A stretch of 13,178 nucleotides of DNA from Aminipila sp047974845 (lineage in GTDB: Bacteria; Bacillota; Clostridia; Peptostreptococcales; Anaerovoracaceae), in assembly GCA_047974845.1 (NCBI GenBank), contig JBKECQ010000103.1, positions 1-13,178 on the forward strand, in the 5' to 3' direction. Positions 1 through 7,553 of the stretch are shown in pieces. Every line of letters begins with the position of its first letter. Positions within the stretch are counted from its first letter, which is position 1. The notes beneath the pieces were generated by a model. It made no database searches. It saw nothing but the letters and a program-made list of their open reading frames with translations, and was not told the DNA's origin. A program made the position numbers and the translations under genes.

Positions 1-1
1 G

Positions 2-94
2 AACGGACCTAGACACCAACAACGAGTGTTTTTTAGGATGCAATATGCAAAGAAACCTTATTACGTAAAATCTATAAATACTAGGCCACTATAA
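2..94 (+). CDS. C-terminal tail of an upstream gene (partial)
   Basis: An open frame enters from the left edge and ends at TAA 92-94, giving about 30 residues rich in Arg, Lys and Tyr (ending SINTRPL). The stop lies 31 bases before the next start, the kind of spacing expected inside an operon, and no obvious promoter or terminator separates them. The fragment is too short to identify. By position it could be another conjugation component, but that is inference. The other two frames are closed early in this stretch (frame 1 stops at 10-12), which modestly supports this frame. Confidence 0.45.
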   Translation, partial: NGPRHQQRVFFRMQYAKKPYYVKSINTRPL

Positions 95-125
95 CAAATT
101 TAACAGAAAGAATGAGGAGGAAGCA

Positions 126-446
126 ATGAAAAATACATTAAATGAAAAGAAAAGTAACCTATTACTAAGAATTGAAACAATAACTCTTATGATGGTATTT
201 GCCACTGTACCTGCATTTGCAGATATATCAAATATAGGTTCAAATTTTGGCAATTGGGGAATGGAGCAGATTGGATGGGCAGCATTAGTTGTTATTGCCT
301 TCATGGGATTAAGATACATGATTAAAAAAGCGTGGGTACCTTGCCTTGTATTCTTCTGTGTTGGCGGTATATTACTGTTTGTAATAAAGAATCCAGAGAA
401 ACTAGAAGGAATAGGAGCTGTACTATTTGGAATAGCTACAAAGTAG
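126..446 (+). CDS. Small TcpD-like conjugation membrane protein
   Basis: This 106-residue protein has a basic N-terminus, a hydrophobic stretch at about residues 19-32 ending in a signal-peptidase-like VPAFA|D site, and then one or two further membrane segments at about 47-90. This layout matches the small TcpD-type proteins encoded just before TcpE in Gram-positive conjugation loci, and is reminiscent of VirB2-like small pilins. The ATG is preceded by a strong GAGGAGGAA Shine-Dalgarno (114-122). It opens the visible conjugation operon, and its stop codon overlaps the ribosome binding site of the next gene. The TcpD assignment rests on size, topology and synteny rather than a diagnostic motif; a pilin-like role is conjecture. 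Confidence 0.65.
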   Translation: MKNTLNEKKSNLLLRIETITLMMVFATVPAFADISNIGSNFGNWGMEQIGWAALVVIAFMGLRYMIKKAWVPCLVFFCVGGILLFVIKNPEKLEGIGAVLFGIATK

Positions 447-451
447 GTGAG
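445..451 (+). promoter_or_regulatory. Shine-Dalgarno deciding the tcpE start
   Basis: AGGTGAG overlaps the preceding stop codon and sits just upstream of ATG 456. The alternative GTG at 447 lies inside this motif and has no ribosome binding site of its own, so ATG 456 is preferred. Confidence 0.55.
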
Positions 452-455
452 AGCT

Positions 456-905
456 ATGCAAGGACAGATTTTAAGAAGCTATAGAAAGGTATGGAAGTTT
501 GAACGAAAGCTATATGCCATTGATGATATTAAACTTCCTATTCCAATTAACCCGGATGAAGCCGTGTATTTTGCATTAGGGATATTTATTACAATTGGAC
601 TCTTAAAAATATTACCTTTTTTAAATGCAATACCTTTTATTGTTAGATATATGGTATTTCCATATGGGCTAATGAAATTCCTTACAAAGAAAAAGTTTGA
701 TGGTAAATTACCACATAGGTTTTTAATAGGATATTTTGACTATCTTGGACAACCCAAAAAAATTGCAAGATTTAAACCTTCTACAACATATAAGAAAGGT
801 TATTTTGCACCGGTGGTTTACAGACGTGCAGAGATTATAAATTTAACAGCTTCTGCAACAAGCAAAAAGAGGGGAGGAAAGAAATCGTGTATCAATTCCC
901 AGTAA
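456..905 (+). CDS. tcpE: TcpE-family conjugal transfer membrane protein
   Basis: This 149-residue protein resembles the TcpE family, small membrane components of Gram-positive conjugation machines (pCW3 Tcp and Tn916/ICE systems) that act at the membrane with the VirB4-type ATPase. It begins with a basic segment (SYRKVWKFERKLY), followed by a short Pro-rich link, two hydrophobic segments at about residues 34-75, and a basic soluble tail (KPSTTYKKGYFAPVVYRR). The start is set at ATG 456 rather than in-frame GTG 447 on Shine-Dalgarno placement. The 3' end overlaps the ATPase gene by 19 bases, indicating coupled translation. Order and size (TcpD-like, TcpE, VirB4) match known loci. The last residues, read within the next gene's ribosome binding site and start, are unlikely to be conserved. 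Confidence 0.8.
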   Translation: MQGQILRSYRKVWKFERKLYAIDDIKLPIPINPDEAVYFALGIFITIGLLKILPFLNAIPFIVRYMVFPYGLMKFLTKKKFDGKLPHRFLIGYFDYLGQPKKIARFKPSTTYKKGYFAPVVYRRAEIINLTASATSKKRGGKKSCINSQ

Positions 906-3361
906 AATATTATGAAGAAAATTTATTCTTTAATGAAAAGTCAAATAGTAGCTGGGCATGTTATAAAGCTGTAGGGTTTAACTATGATTTTTTATCTGTT
1001 GATAGACAAATGACGCTTCTTAACAGATTAACTAGATTTATTGCAAATTTAGGAATTGAAGCTAAAATTCTTATAATTCCCACGGTGCAAAATGTTGATG
1101 AACACTTTGAAAATGTAATAAGTAGCCTTGATGAAACGGATCAGCTACATCAATATGCGGTAGCTCATGCAAATGGAACCAGGAACTATTTGCTTGAAAA
1201 GGTTAAACATGAAGGAAATAACAACAATTATGAGGTCTATATATTAGCAAAACTAGAGCGTAAGGGTAGTATCGCAAGCATGTTAGACGATTTATTTAAA
1301 CGCCCTATAAAAGTGCTAGAAGAATTTGCCGGAGTTGAACGTAGGGAGATACTTTTAAGTGAAATAAAATTTTTCCAAAACTCGGCCAATGCATGGTACA
1401 AAGAAGAGAACAAAAGGCTTGCAATGGTAAAGACAGATGAAGCAACAACGCAATGGCTTTTTAGAAGAATGTTTAGACGTGGTTTATTAGAACAAATAAA
1501 GCTTCGCAAGAATAAAGACGGTAGCTACTGGAAACCACAGAAATCTATAGTAATCAAAGATGGAGAGAGAGCAGTTAGACCTTTAAAGCGAGACATATTA
1601 ACACTAACAGAGGGGTTAGTAGAGCCGTTGGATAGACATATAAAAGTAACTAATTCTGATGGTAAAGTATCGTACCAAACATTTTTAACAATGTCACATA
1701 TCCCTGATGGACTAGCCTTTCCTGGAGGAGAGTGGTTATTACTACTGCAAGATTATCCATTTGCTACAGAAATATGCTTACATATAAAAATCATTGAATT
1801 TAGGGATTCTATGAAAAAAATTTCAGGGAAGAGACAGGAAATAAAAAGCCAAATAGAACATGTAGCTAAGAATGATAGTGTGCCAGACGATTTAAGAGAA
1901 GCTGAAATGAGTGCTGATGAACTTGAAGCAGAACTCAAAAGAAATAGAGCACCACTAGCAGATGTTTCTATTAGCTTTTGTATTGCTTCAGATAATGAGA
2001 AAGAAATGGTTGATAATGCTAAATTCTTAAAAGAACAATATGAAGATATGAATTTTATGATTGAGAGGCCTCTAACAGACCAACTGAAACTTTTCATGGA
2101 GTTTATACCAGGAGCAGGAAGGTATGAACATGATTATATATTACCTCTGCCACCACAAACTATAGCAGGAGCAATGTTTGCAGCCACAAGAATGTTAGGG
2201 GACTTAGAAGGACCATATATAGGAACAACAGGGTTAATACATCATAATGTGTTTTTAAATATGGCAATTGCTTGTATGCGTAATCGCTCTGCATCGGCAG
2301 CACTATTAGGGACATTAGGTGGTGGTAAATCATTTAATGCAAACTTGCTTGTGTATCTCAATGTTCTATATGGTGGTGCGGGGCTAATATTTGACCCTAA
2401 AGGCGAGCGTGGAGGGTGGATAAATGATATACCAGAACTTTCAGAAGTAACAAGTGTAACAACATTAGGCACAGATGATGCAGATAGAGGGAAATTAGAT
2501 CCATTTATTATTTATAGAGACAACATGAATGAAGCTGGAGAGCTAGCACAAAACATTATTTGTGAGCTGTTTAAACTACAACCGAAAGACGATGAATACA
2601 TTGCATTACTTGAAGCAATTGATTGGGTAAAAGAGTGCCCGACACCTTGCATGCATGCCCTTGCTGAAAGATTAGATAACTTTGATCCAGGTGATTATCT
2701 GCGGGAAACTGCTATGAAATTAGCGAGAAGAATAAGCTCTATAAGAAAATCTGGCATGGCCAAGTTGCTATTTGGTACTGGAATCGAACAAGGACTAAGG
2801 TTTAATAACAGACTTAATGTGTTGCAGATACAAAATCTACAAATGCCTGAGCCTGAAAAACAAAAGGAAGATTATACACAAGAAGAAATCTTGTCCACTG
2901 TATTAATGCTACCAATAGCCAGCTTTGCGAAGAAATTTGCAATGTCAGATAGAAGCATATTTAAAATAGTACTATTCGATGAATCATGGGCATTGTCTGC
3001 TACCCAAATGGGTATTACAATGATGAACTTCCTTGCTCGTATGGGTAGGTCATTAAATGCGGGATGTATTTTTATAGGTCATAGTGTAAACGACTTAAAG
3101 GGTGATGGAATTAAAAATGCTATTTCATATAAGTTCTGCTTTCAGACAACTGAAATTAACGAGGTTAAGAGAGTATTACAGTTCCTAGATTTGGAAGAAA
3201 CTGATGACAACGTTGATACGGTAATGAAGCTTGGCAATGGTGAATGTTTATTCCAGGATTTAGATGGGCGTGTTGGAATTTTAAAGTTTGATGCAGTTTA
3301 TGAGCATTTGATAAAAGCATTTGATACAAATCCTAACTCTACTAAAGCTGAAAGTGCGTAA
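887..3361 (+). CDS. VirB4-type conjugation ATPase (TcpF-like)
   Basis: This 824-residue protein is a VirB4/TcpF-type AAA+ ATPase that powers substrate transfer or assembly of the type IV secretion channel at the inner face of the membrane. The C-terminal half carries Walker A GTLGGGKS at 475-482 and Walker B VLFDES at 695-700. The segment DPKGERGGW at about 505-513 and the RMGRSLNAG and GHSVNDLKGDG stretches are typical of VirB4-like motor domains. Residues 1 to about 430 form the variable N-terminal domain that contacts the membrane components; a Glu/Lys-rich, probably coiled-coil stretch lies at about 315-360. The start is GTG 887, preceded by GGGGAGG at 871-877. It overlaps tcpE by 19 bases. 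Length is normal for the family and both key motifs are intact. Confidence 0.93.
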   Translation: MYQFPVKYYEENLFFNEKSNSSWACYKAVGFNYDFLSVDRQMTLLNRLTRFIANLGIEAKILIIPTVQNVDEHFENVISSLDETDQLHQYAVAHANGTRNYLLEKVKHEGNNNNYEVYILAKLERKGSIASMLDDLFKRPIKVLEEFAGVERREILLSEIKFFQNSANAWYKEENKRLAMVKTDEATTQWLFRRMFRRGLLEQIKLRKNKDGSYWKPQKSIVIKDGERAVRPLKRDILTLTEGLVEPLDRHIKVTNSDGKVSYQTFLTMSHIPDGLAFPGGEWLLLLQDYPFATEICLHIKIIEFRDSMKKISGKRQEIKSQIEHVAKNDSVPDDLREAEMSADELEAELKRNRAPLADVSISFCIASDNEKEMVDNAKFLKEQYEDMNFMIERPLTDQLKLFMEFIPGAGRYEHDYILPLPPQTIAGAMFAATRMLGDLEGPYIGTTGLIHHNVFLNMAIACMRNRSASAALLGTLGGGKSFNANLLVYLNVLYGGAGLIFDPKGERGGWINDIPELSEVTSVTTLGTDDADRGKLDPFIIYRDNMNEAGELAQNIICELFKLQPKDDEYIALLEAIDWVKECPTPCMHALAERLDNFDPGDYLRETAMKLARRISSIRKSGMAKLLFGTGIEQGLRFNNRLNVLQIQNLQMPEPEKQKEDYTQEEILSTVLMLPIASFAKKFAMSDRSIFKIVLFDESWALSATQMGITMMNFLARMGRSLNAGCIFIGHSVNDLKGDGIKNAISYKFCFQTTEINEVKRVLQFLDLEETDDNVDTVMKLGNGECLFQDLDGRVGILKFDAVYEHLIKAFDTNPNSTKAESA

Positions 3362-3370
3362 GGATGTGAT
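3360..3370 (+). promoter_or_regulatory. Shine-Dalgarno deciding the VirB6-like start
   Basis: AAGGATGTGAT matches 10 of 11 positions of the full anti-Shine-Dalgarno complement AAGGAGGTGAT and lies 4 bases before ATG 3375. This argues against the longer in-frame start at 3321, which would sit inside the ATPase gene and would spoil the signal peptide. Confidence 0.6.
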
Positions 3371-3374
3371 AATT

Positions 3375-5492
3375 ATGTGTAAAAAGTTATTAATTACTGT
3401 CATCCTTATTATGATCGTATTTGTATCTGCGGGCAGTGTAGCATATGCATCAGATGATGACCTATATAAAAACTTAGATGAAACTGCACAGCAAAGTGGC
3501 GATGACTATTTTGTGAAATATAGAGATAATTATAGTATTGATACGGAAGAGATGTCATTTTTTAAAGATCCAGGGAGTGTAGTATTAGCGACTTTTACTA
3601 ACTTAGTATTCTCTTTACAATTATTGCTTTCAAAACTTGTTATATCTATTTTTTCATTTGCAATTTCAACAAATATAACTGTTATGTTAGGGTCTTTTTT
3701 AGAACCCTTTATAAATGCCATGCAAGGAGGAATGTGGAATGGGCTTGCAATATATGCAATAGCATTTGGAGCGTTCGTGTTACTACTAAAAATGGCTCAA
3801 AACAGAACTTCACAAGCTATGTCTGAATTTATAGGTATGATCCTTATAATTACAATGGCATTTATTTTTTATGCATATCCAATGCAAATGATGGAAGGCA
3901 TTGATACTATAACCAGCGGAATATCAAATGAGGTCATGGAAGGACCATATAAAGCAACAGTTGGAGGAACAGCTTCTGATGCAAAAGGAAAAGCTTCTGC
4001 CCTTTGTTGGAATTTATTTGTACATAAACCATGGCAAATATTAGAATTCGGAAGTGTAGAAACCGCAAAGAAATATGAAGCAGATATTTTAAAACTTAAA
4101 CCTGATTCTGAGCAGAGGGGGGAATATGTAAAGAAACTAGCTGAATCAGAAGGCATTTTTTCTAAGTTCTCTGCATACCAAGGAGAGCGACTTGGTATGT
4201 CACTTTTATTTTTCTTGTTTACACTTGTATTAATGGTAGTAATATTAGTATTTACAGCTCTAATTATAGGGTTTCAATTTCTTCTGATTGTATATTTTAT
4301 GATGGGAATATTTGTATTTATTGCAGCATTGCTACCTGCATTTGGACTAAACCTTATTAAGAGATGGGGCATGCGTATTATTAGTGTTTCATTTACAAGA
4401 GTAATGGTGGTATTTTTCTTAAGCGTCACGTTAGTAATGATGGATGTAATTTATGGATTTGCTGATACTTATGGTTTATTTGTAACAGTTTGGATTCTAA
4501 TTATAATTATTGGCTCAATGTGGTATGAAAGGTATAGATTGTTAGACTTATTTGCAAGTTATCAAGCAAATTCAAATCAATTACCTCAGTCGATAAATAA
4601 GCCGCTTGATACTGAGTTCAACTCAGTGGATAAGCTTATAAGCGTAAGACGTACAGCAATGTACAACCTTGAATCAATGAAACAAGATATAAAAGGTGAA
4701 TTTGATAAAACAAAAACTAGCAAAACAAGAACCTCAAAATATCAAGATCAATCAGGACGTAGAAATCAAGGTGACAATCCAAATGCCAATGTGCAAGCAA
4801 ATACTTTTAATTGCAGTGGTACTACAAATGATAGTACATTAAAATCTGCTGAGACTCTGCGGTCAGCAGCTCTTGATATGTCAGAGTATTTTAAGCATGC
4901 AGAGGCATTACTACAAAAACAATATGAGTACTCAAAAACTAAAAGTGAAGAAGAGGCTATAAAGAAAAAGGAACAACCCGAATATGATGATTTTGTTAAA
5001 CGTACAGACAAACTAAGAAAAAAAGGTGTTGGGAATTTTGATAATAGAGATGTCTCTAATGTAGCGAATATCATGAGAAGGACCGTAGAACAAGGAGGTA
5101 GCGTATATGATGTGGTATCTAATGGCAAAACCATTTATAGAGACAAGCAAAGGTTAGAAAGACCACAGTCTTTAAGCACTGTTAGCGATAATAGCAAGCA
5201 TGAAGCTAGTCGAAATACTAGACAAGTTAATGTGCCTAAAGGAATAGAATACTTTAAGAGTAATTTTGGGGAGGAACAAGGCGAAGAAATCTATGAAAAT
5301 TTAGTAGAAAAGTATGGGAAAGATAAGTTGAAAATGTATAGGCCATTTTATAACAACAATGGGAAGCAGAGCTATGCTCAAGTTGTAAAGCAGCTTAATG
5401 AGAATATAGATACAAATAAGCTAAGTAAATCAAAGAAAACCCAAAAATCTACTAAATTAAGATCTGGTGGTGGTAGAAAGCGTGGACAGTAA
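3375..5492 (+). CDS. VirB6/TcpH-like polytopic conjugation protein (CD3337/EF1877 type)
   Basis: This 705-residue protein is probably the main membrane channel component of the conjugation machine, the position filled by TcpH in pCW3 and Orf15 in Tn916-like elements. A signal peptide occupies residues 1-25 (AYA|S). Hydrophobic spans follow at about 69-98, 122-141, 152-172, 273-325 (two spans) and 331-386 (two spans), so about seven membrane passes. The loop between the third and fourth carries a W-N-L-F-x-H-K-P-W sequence near residue 212, which I believe is characteristic of this family. Residues about 390-705 are a hydrophilic, Lys/Asn/Gln-rich tail, probably cytoplasmic. It directly follows the VirB4 gene and overlaps the wall hydrolase gene. 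Family assignment is from topology, position and general sequence character. Confidence 0.82.
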   Translation: MCKKLLITVILIMIVFVSAGSVAYASDDDLYKNLDETAQQSGDDYFVKYRDNYSIDTEEMSFFKDPGSVVLATFTNLVFSLQLLLSKLVISIFSFAISTNITVMLGSFLEPFINAMQGGMWNGLAIYAIAFGAFVLLLKMAQNRTSQAMSEFIGMILIITMAFIFYAYPMQMMEGIDTITSGISNEVMEGPYKATVGGTASDAKGKASALCWNLFVHKPWQILEFGSVETAKKYEADILKLKPDSEQRGEYVKKLAESEGIFSKFSAYQGERLGMSLLFFLFTLVLMVVILVFTALIIGFQFLLIVYFMMGIFVFIAALLPAFGLNLIKRWGMRIISVSFTRVMVVFFLSVTLVMMDVIYGFADTYGLFVTVWILIIIIGSMWYERYRLLDLFASYQANSNQLPQSINKPLDTEFNSVDKLISVRRTAMYNLESMKQDIKGEFDKTKTSKTRTSKYQDQSGRRNQGDNPNANVQANTFNCSGTTNDSTLKSAETLRSAALDMSEYFKHAEALLQKQYEYSKTKSEEEAIKKKEQPEYDDFVKRTDKLRKKGVGNFDNRDVSNVANIMRRTVEQGGSVYDVVSNGKTIYRDKQRLERPQSLSTVSDNSKHEASRNTRQVNVPKGIEYFKSNFGEEQGEEIYENLVEKYGKDKLKMYRPFYNNNGKQSYAQVVKQLNENIDTNKLSKSKKTQKSTKLRSGGGRKRGQ

Positions 5493-6528
5493 TAGAAAAG
5501 AACATTATAAAAAGCGTGGTAAAAAGAAAAGCAAAATGCAAAAAAAAATAATCATTGCATTAGTCATCCCAGTGTTGCTTGCTATTATACTCTTTACTAG
5601 CATGCTTGCTATATTTTGTGGATTTATGCCATCTGCAGCTGCGGGTATGGTAGAGGATTATAAAAGTGCAGCAACAATGGCAGGGTGTACGTGGCAGGAA
5701 CTAGTTGTTTATGATACTGTCAGGTATGAAAATGAGTTAGAAGATGTTAATCCATACCTATCAGCAATGGATTTTTTTATGATGTATTATGAAATATGGG
5801 AACACGTCGAAACCGAGGATGGCGGGTATTGGAAGCTTGTAACTTCAGGAAATCTAAATAATCCACAAAGCATTGCTACTTGGTTTGGATTACCTGCAGA
5901 CAGTGATATAAAAGCAGTTATGAATAAGGCCAAAGGATATACTAGGCCTGAATTTGTCATTAGATTTACTCCTAAAGAACTGGATGATCTTATAGCAGAA
6001 AAAAAGTTTGGCAGAGAACAGATTGAATGGGCAGATATGCTTATGACATCAGGTGCCTTGGAGCAAATGTTTGGTGATGTATATGATCTACCAGATTATA
6101 TAGAATCCGCAGGCAGTGGATATTTTGGTTGGCCAACTCCGGAATTACATAACGTTACATCTAAATACAACACTAAGCGTAAACATCCTGTACTTGGAAT
6201 TACTAGACCTCATAATGGAGTAGATATAAGTGGACAGGGAGCCATGGGATCACCAGTGGTTGCAATTGATGACGGTATAGTAATCTCTGTTAATTTAAAT
6301 GGTGGAGAACGAGGTATTAACGTGAGAGTACAGCATGAAATAAATGGGGATGTATGGGTTTCAAGGTACCAACATCTATCTGCAGCTAAGGCGGCTGTAG
6401 GTCAGACCGTAAAAAAGGGTACTGTTATAGGTGCAGTTGGAAATAGTGGAATAGGTACAGGGCCGCATCTGCATTTAGAGCTTACATATAATGGTGTGTT
6501 ATTAGACCCTTTACCTTTAATTCGTTGA
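5482..6528 (+). CDS. Membrane-anchored M23 peptidoglycan hydrolase of the conjugation locus
   Basis: This 348-residue protein is a type II signal-anchored wall enzyme. A very basic N-terminus (residues 1-21) is followed by one membrane segment at about 22-46, a linker domain at about 55-205 with the WQELVVYDTVRYENEL block, and a C-terminal M23 (LytM-type) zinc metallopeptidase domain. The metal and catalytic residues are visible: H244xxxD248, H298 and H329-L-H331. The expected activity is cleavage of peptide cross-bridges so that the transfer apparatus can cross the wall. GTG 5482 is chosen because GGTGGTGG at 5466-5473 is correctly placed; GTG 5467 and GTG 5470 fall within or before that motif, and an ATG further in (5536) would cut away basic anchor residues. 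The gene overlaps the previous one by 11 bases. Many Gram-positive loci use NlpC/P60 plus lytic transglycosylase enzymes instead. Confidence 0.88.
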   Translation: MDSNRKEHYKKRGKKKSKMQKKIIIALVIPVLLAIILFTSMLAIFCGFMPSAAAGMVEDYKSAATMAGCTWQELVVYDTVRYENELEDVNPYLSAMDFFMMYYEIWEHVETEDGGYWKLVTSGNLNNPQSIATWFGLPADSDIKAVMNKAKGYTRPEFVIRFTPKELDDLIAEKKFGREQIEWADMLMTSGALEQMFGDVYDLPDYIESAGSGYFGWPTPELHNVTSKYNTKRKHPVLGITRPHNGVDISGQGAMGSPVVAIDDGIVISVNLNGGERGINVRVQHEINGDVWVSRYQHLSAAKAAVGQTVKKGTVIGAVGNSGIGTGPHLHLELTYNGVLLDPLPLIR

Positions 6529-6557
6529 TACTGATAAAATATTGTTTATGAGAATGT

Positions 6558-6881
6558 ATGGTAGAAAAGTTTATCTTTCTACTATTATTTACAGATTATT
6601 TGATGTTATTTATTAGCTTTATTGATGCATTATCAGAAAATGATAGCGCTAAGGCCAATGATATAGCAAAAGAAATTTATAAAGGCTTAGAAGAAAAATC
6701 AAAGTATCTTTTTGAAGTAAATCCTTATTGGGATAAGCCTACATTAGATGAGTACATATTTAATTTTACAAGTATGACAATCCAAAAAATAACAGCATTC
6801 ATGGAAAAAGACTATAAAACCAGTATAGAGCTCAATGAGAGGATTTTAGCATATAATATGCAAAATCTTACATGGAAATAA
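6558..6881 (+). CDS. Small protein, probable 5'-truncated remnant
   Basis: The 107 residues include FTDYL near the start, a helical acidic stretch, VNPYWDKPTLDEYIF near the middle and a helical C-terminus. This pattern recalls the C-terminal two-thirds of a family of roughly 150-160 residue hypothetical proteins common in spore-forming Firmicutes (with LLTDHL-like and INPYW-like blocks; sometimes mislabelled as acetylglutamate kinase). The expected N-terminal helices are absent, and the preceding 29 bases are too few to hold them. ATG 6558 has no convincing Shine-Dalgarno. In another frame just upstream, 6549-6563 reads MRMYG, which might be residual family sequence joined through a frameshift. 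I therefore suspect decay, although a short functional gene cannot be excluded. Family recognition is from memory. Confidence 0.5.
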   Translation: MVEKFIFLLLFTDYLMLFISFIDALSENDSAKANDIAKEIYKGLEEKSKYLFEVNPYWDKPTLDEYIFNFTSMTIQKITAFMEKDYKTSIELNERILAYNMQNLTWK

Positions 6882-6882
6882 A

Positions 6883-6907
6883 ATTGCGCCCATTTAATGG
6901 GCGCAAT
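6883..6907. terminator. GC-rich hairpin at the end of the conjugation block
   Basis: A perfect 11-base inverted repeat (ATTGCGCCCAT / ATGGGCGCAAT) with a 3-base loop begins 2 bases after the preceding stop codon. On the + strand it is followed by AACAAATTTG, with only a weak U tract; on the minus strand it is followed by TTTATTT, which is better. It most likely ends transcription of the conjugation operon, possibly in both directions. A 12-base palindrome (AACAAATTTGTT, 6908-6919) follows directly. Confidence 0.6.
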
Positions 6908-7205
6908 AACAAATTTGTTTATGAGTTTATTAGCCATGTCACCTACAACGCCATCTGCCACACGATAGCAGGAAACGCTGTAAGGCTGATATAAATGTTT
7001 TTAAAATAAGGAAGGATTAAATATCTGTATCTAGAATTATATTATGCACTTTAAAGTAAATATGTTAAAAATATAGTGTACTTTTTATTAAAAGAATAAT
7101 AAAAACATAACGGTATAGATATATACAATAATAAGAGAGCCTTTGCCTAATAGAAAGGTTGAGTTATAAGGGAAGTAGTTTACTAAATGAATTTTAAAAT
7201 AAAAC

Positions 7206-7256
7206 AAAAAATATTAACCAAAGATAGTAATAGACTTCTATGATTAATATTTTTTT
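7206..7256. repeat. AT-rich inverted repeat, possible weak bidirectional terminator
   Basis: AAAAAATATTAA (7206-7217) pairs with TTAATATTTTTT (7244-7255), leaving a 26-base loop. T runs flank the stem on both strands, as in bidirectional terminators, but the stem contains no G-C pairs, so stability is poor. Confidence 0.35.
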
Positions 7257-7257
7257 A

Positions 7258-7290
7258 ACAACAATTACCTGCTGTAAAAGTAATTGTTGT
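7258..7290. repeat. Perfect 11-base inverted repeat
   Basis: ACAACAATTAC (7258-7268) pairs with GTAATTGTTGT (7280-7290) around an 11-base loop. No T run follows on either strand, so it looks less like a terminator than like a protein-binding site or an RNA hairpin. It lies 264 bases upstream of the cysteine-rich protein gene. Function unknown. Confidence 0.45.
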
Positions 7291-7407
7291 AAGATTATAA
7301 TAATATTTTTAGTTAAAAGATGTTTTTAAAGTATTTGTAACGTACTTTATACTATGTATTTGAAGAGAAAAAGGTTAAAACAAATTATTACTTACTAATT
7401 AAAAGTT

Positions 7408-7438
7408 TTGTAACAAATAAAAAAAATGTTAATATAAT
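7408..7438 (+). promoter_or_regulatory. Possible promoter for the cysteine-rich protein gene
   Basis: TTGTAA (7408-7413) and a perfect TATAAT (7433-7438) are separated by 19 bases, longer than the preferred 17. In sequence this AT-rich such matches arise by chance, so support is weak. I found no good sporulation sigma-factor match (for example CATAnnnTA) here. Confidence 0.25.
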
Positions 7439-7553
7439 AATATATCTACATCAACTTATTTTATATATCTACTTTAATACCTTTTTTACTTAAGAGTAGA
7501 TTTATATTTTCTAGTCTTAAACTTAAATATTGAGATAAGAAAGGAAATCAAAA

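Larger units (their letters stand above)
6908..7553. other. Gene-free spacer between conjugation block and surface-protein gene
   Basis: About 650 bases hold no credible gene on either strand; all frames are broken by frequent stops. The stretch contains a palindrome at 6908-6919, a GC-richer island at about 6931-6985 in otherwise very AT-rich sequence, two AT-rich inverted repeats (7206-7256 and 7258-7290), and a short TCTACT/AGTAGA inverted repeat (7468-7473 and 7495-7500). I see no recognisable origin, iteron array, transposase fragment or riboswitch. Confidence 0.6.

Noticed and set aside
3321..3374. Longer N-terminus for the VirB6-like protein starting at 3321.
   Set aside because: It lies inside the ATPase gene, lacks a ribosome binding site, and adds 18 residues in front of a clear signal peptide that begins at ATG 3375.
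7041..7160. Possible riboswitch or sporulation promoter in the AT-rich spacer, including the CATAACGGTA sequence.
   Set aside because: The spacing does not fit the sigma-K -10 pattern, no matching -35 is present, and I see no conserved riboswitch core such as a c-di-GMP or T-box motif.
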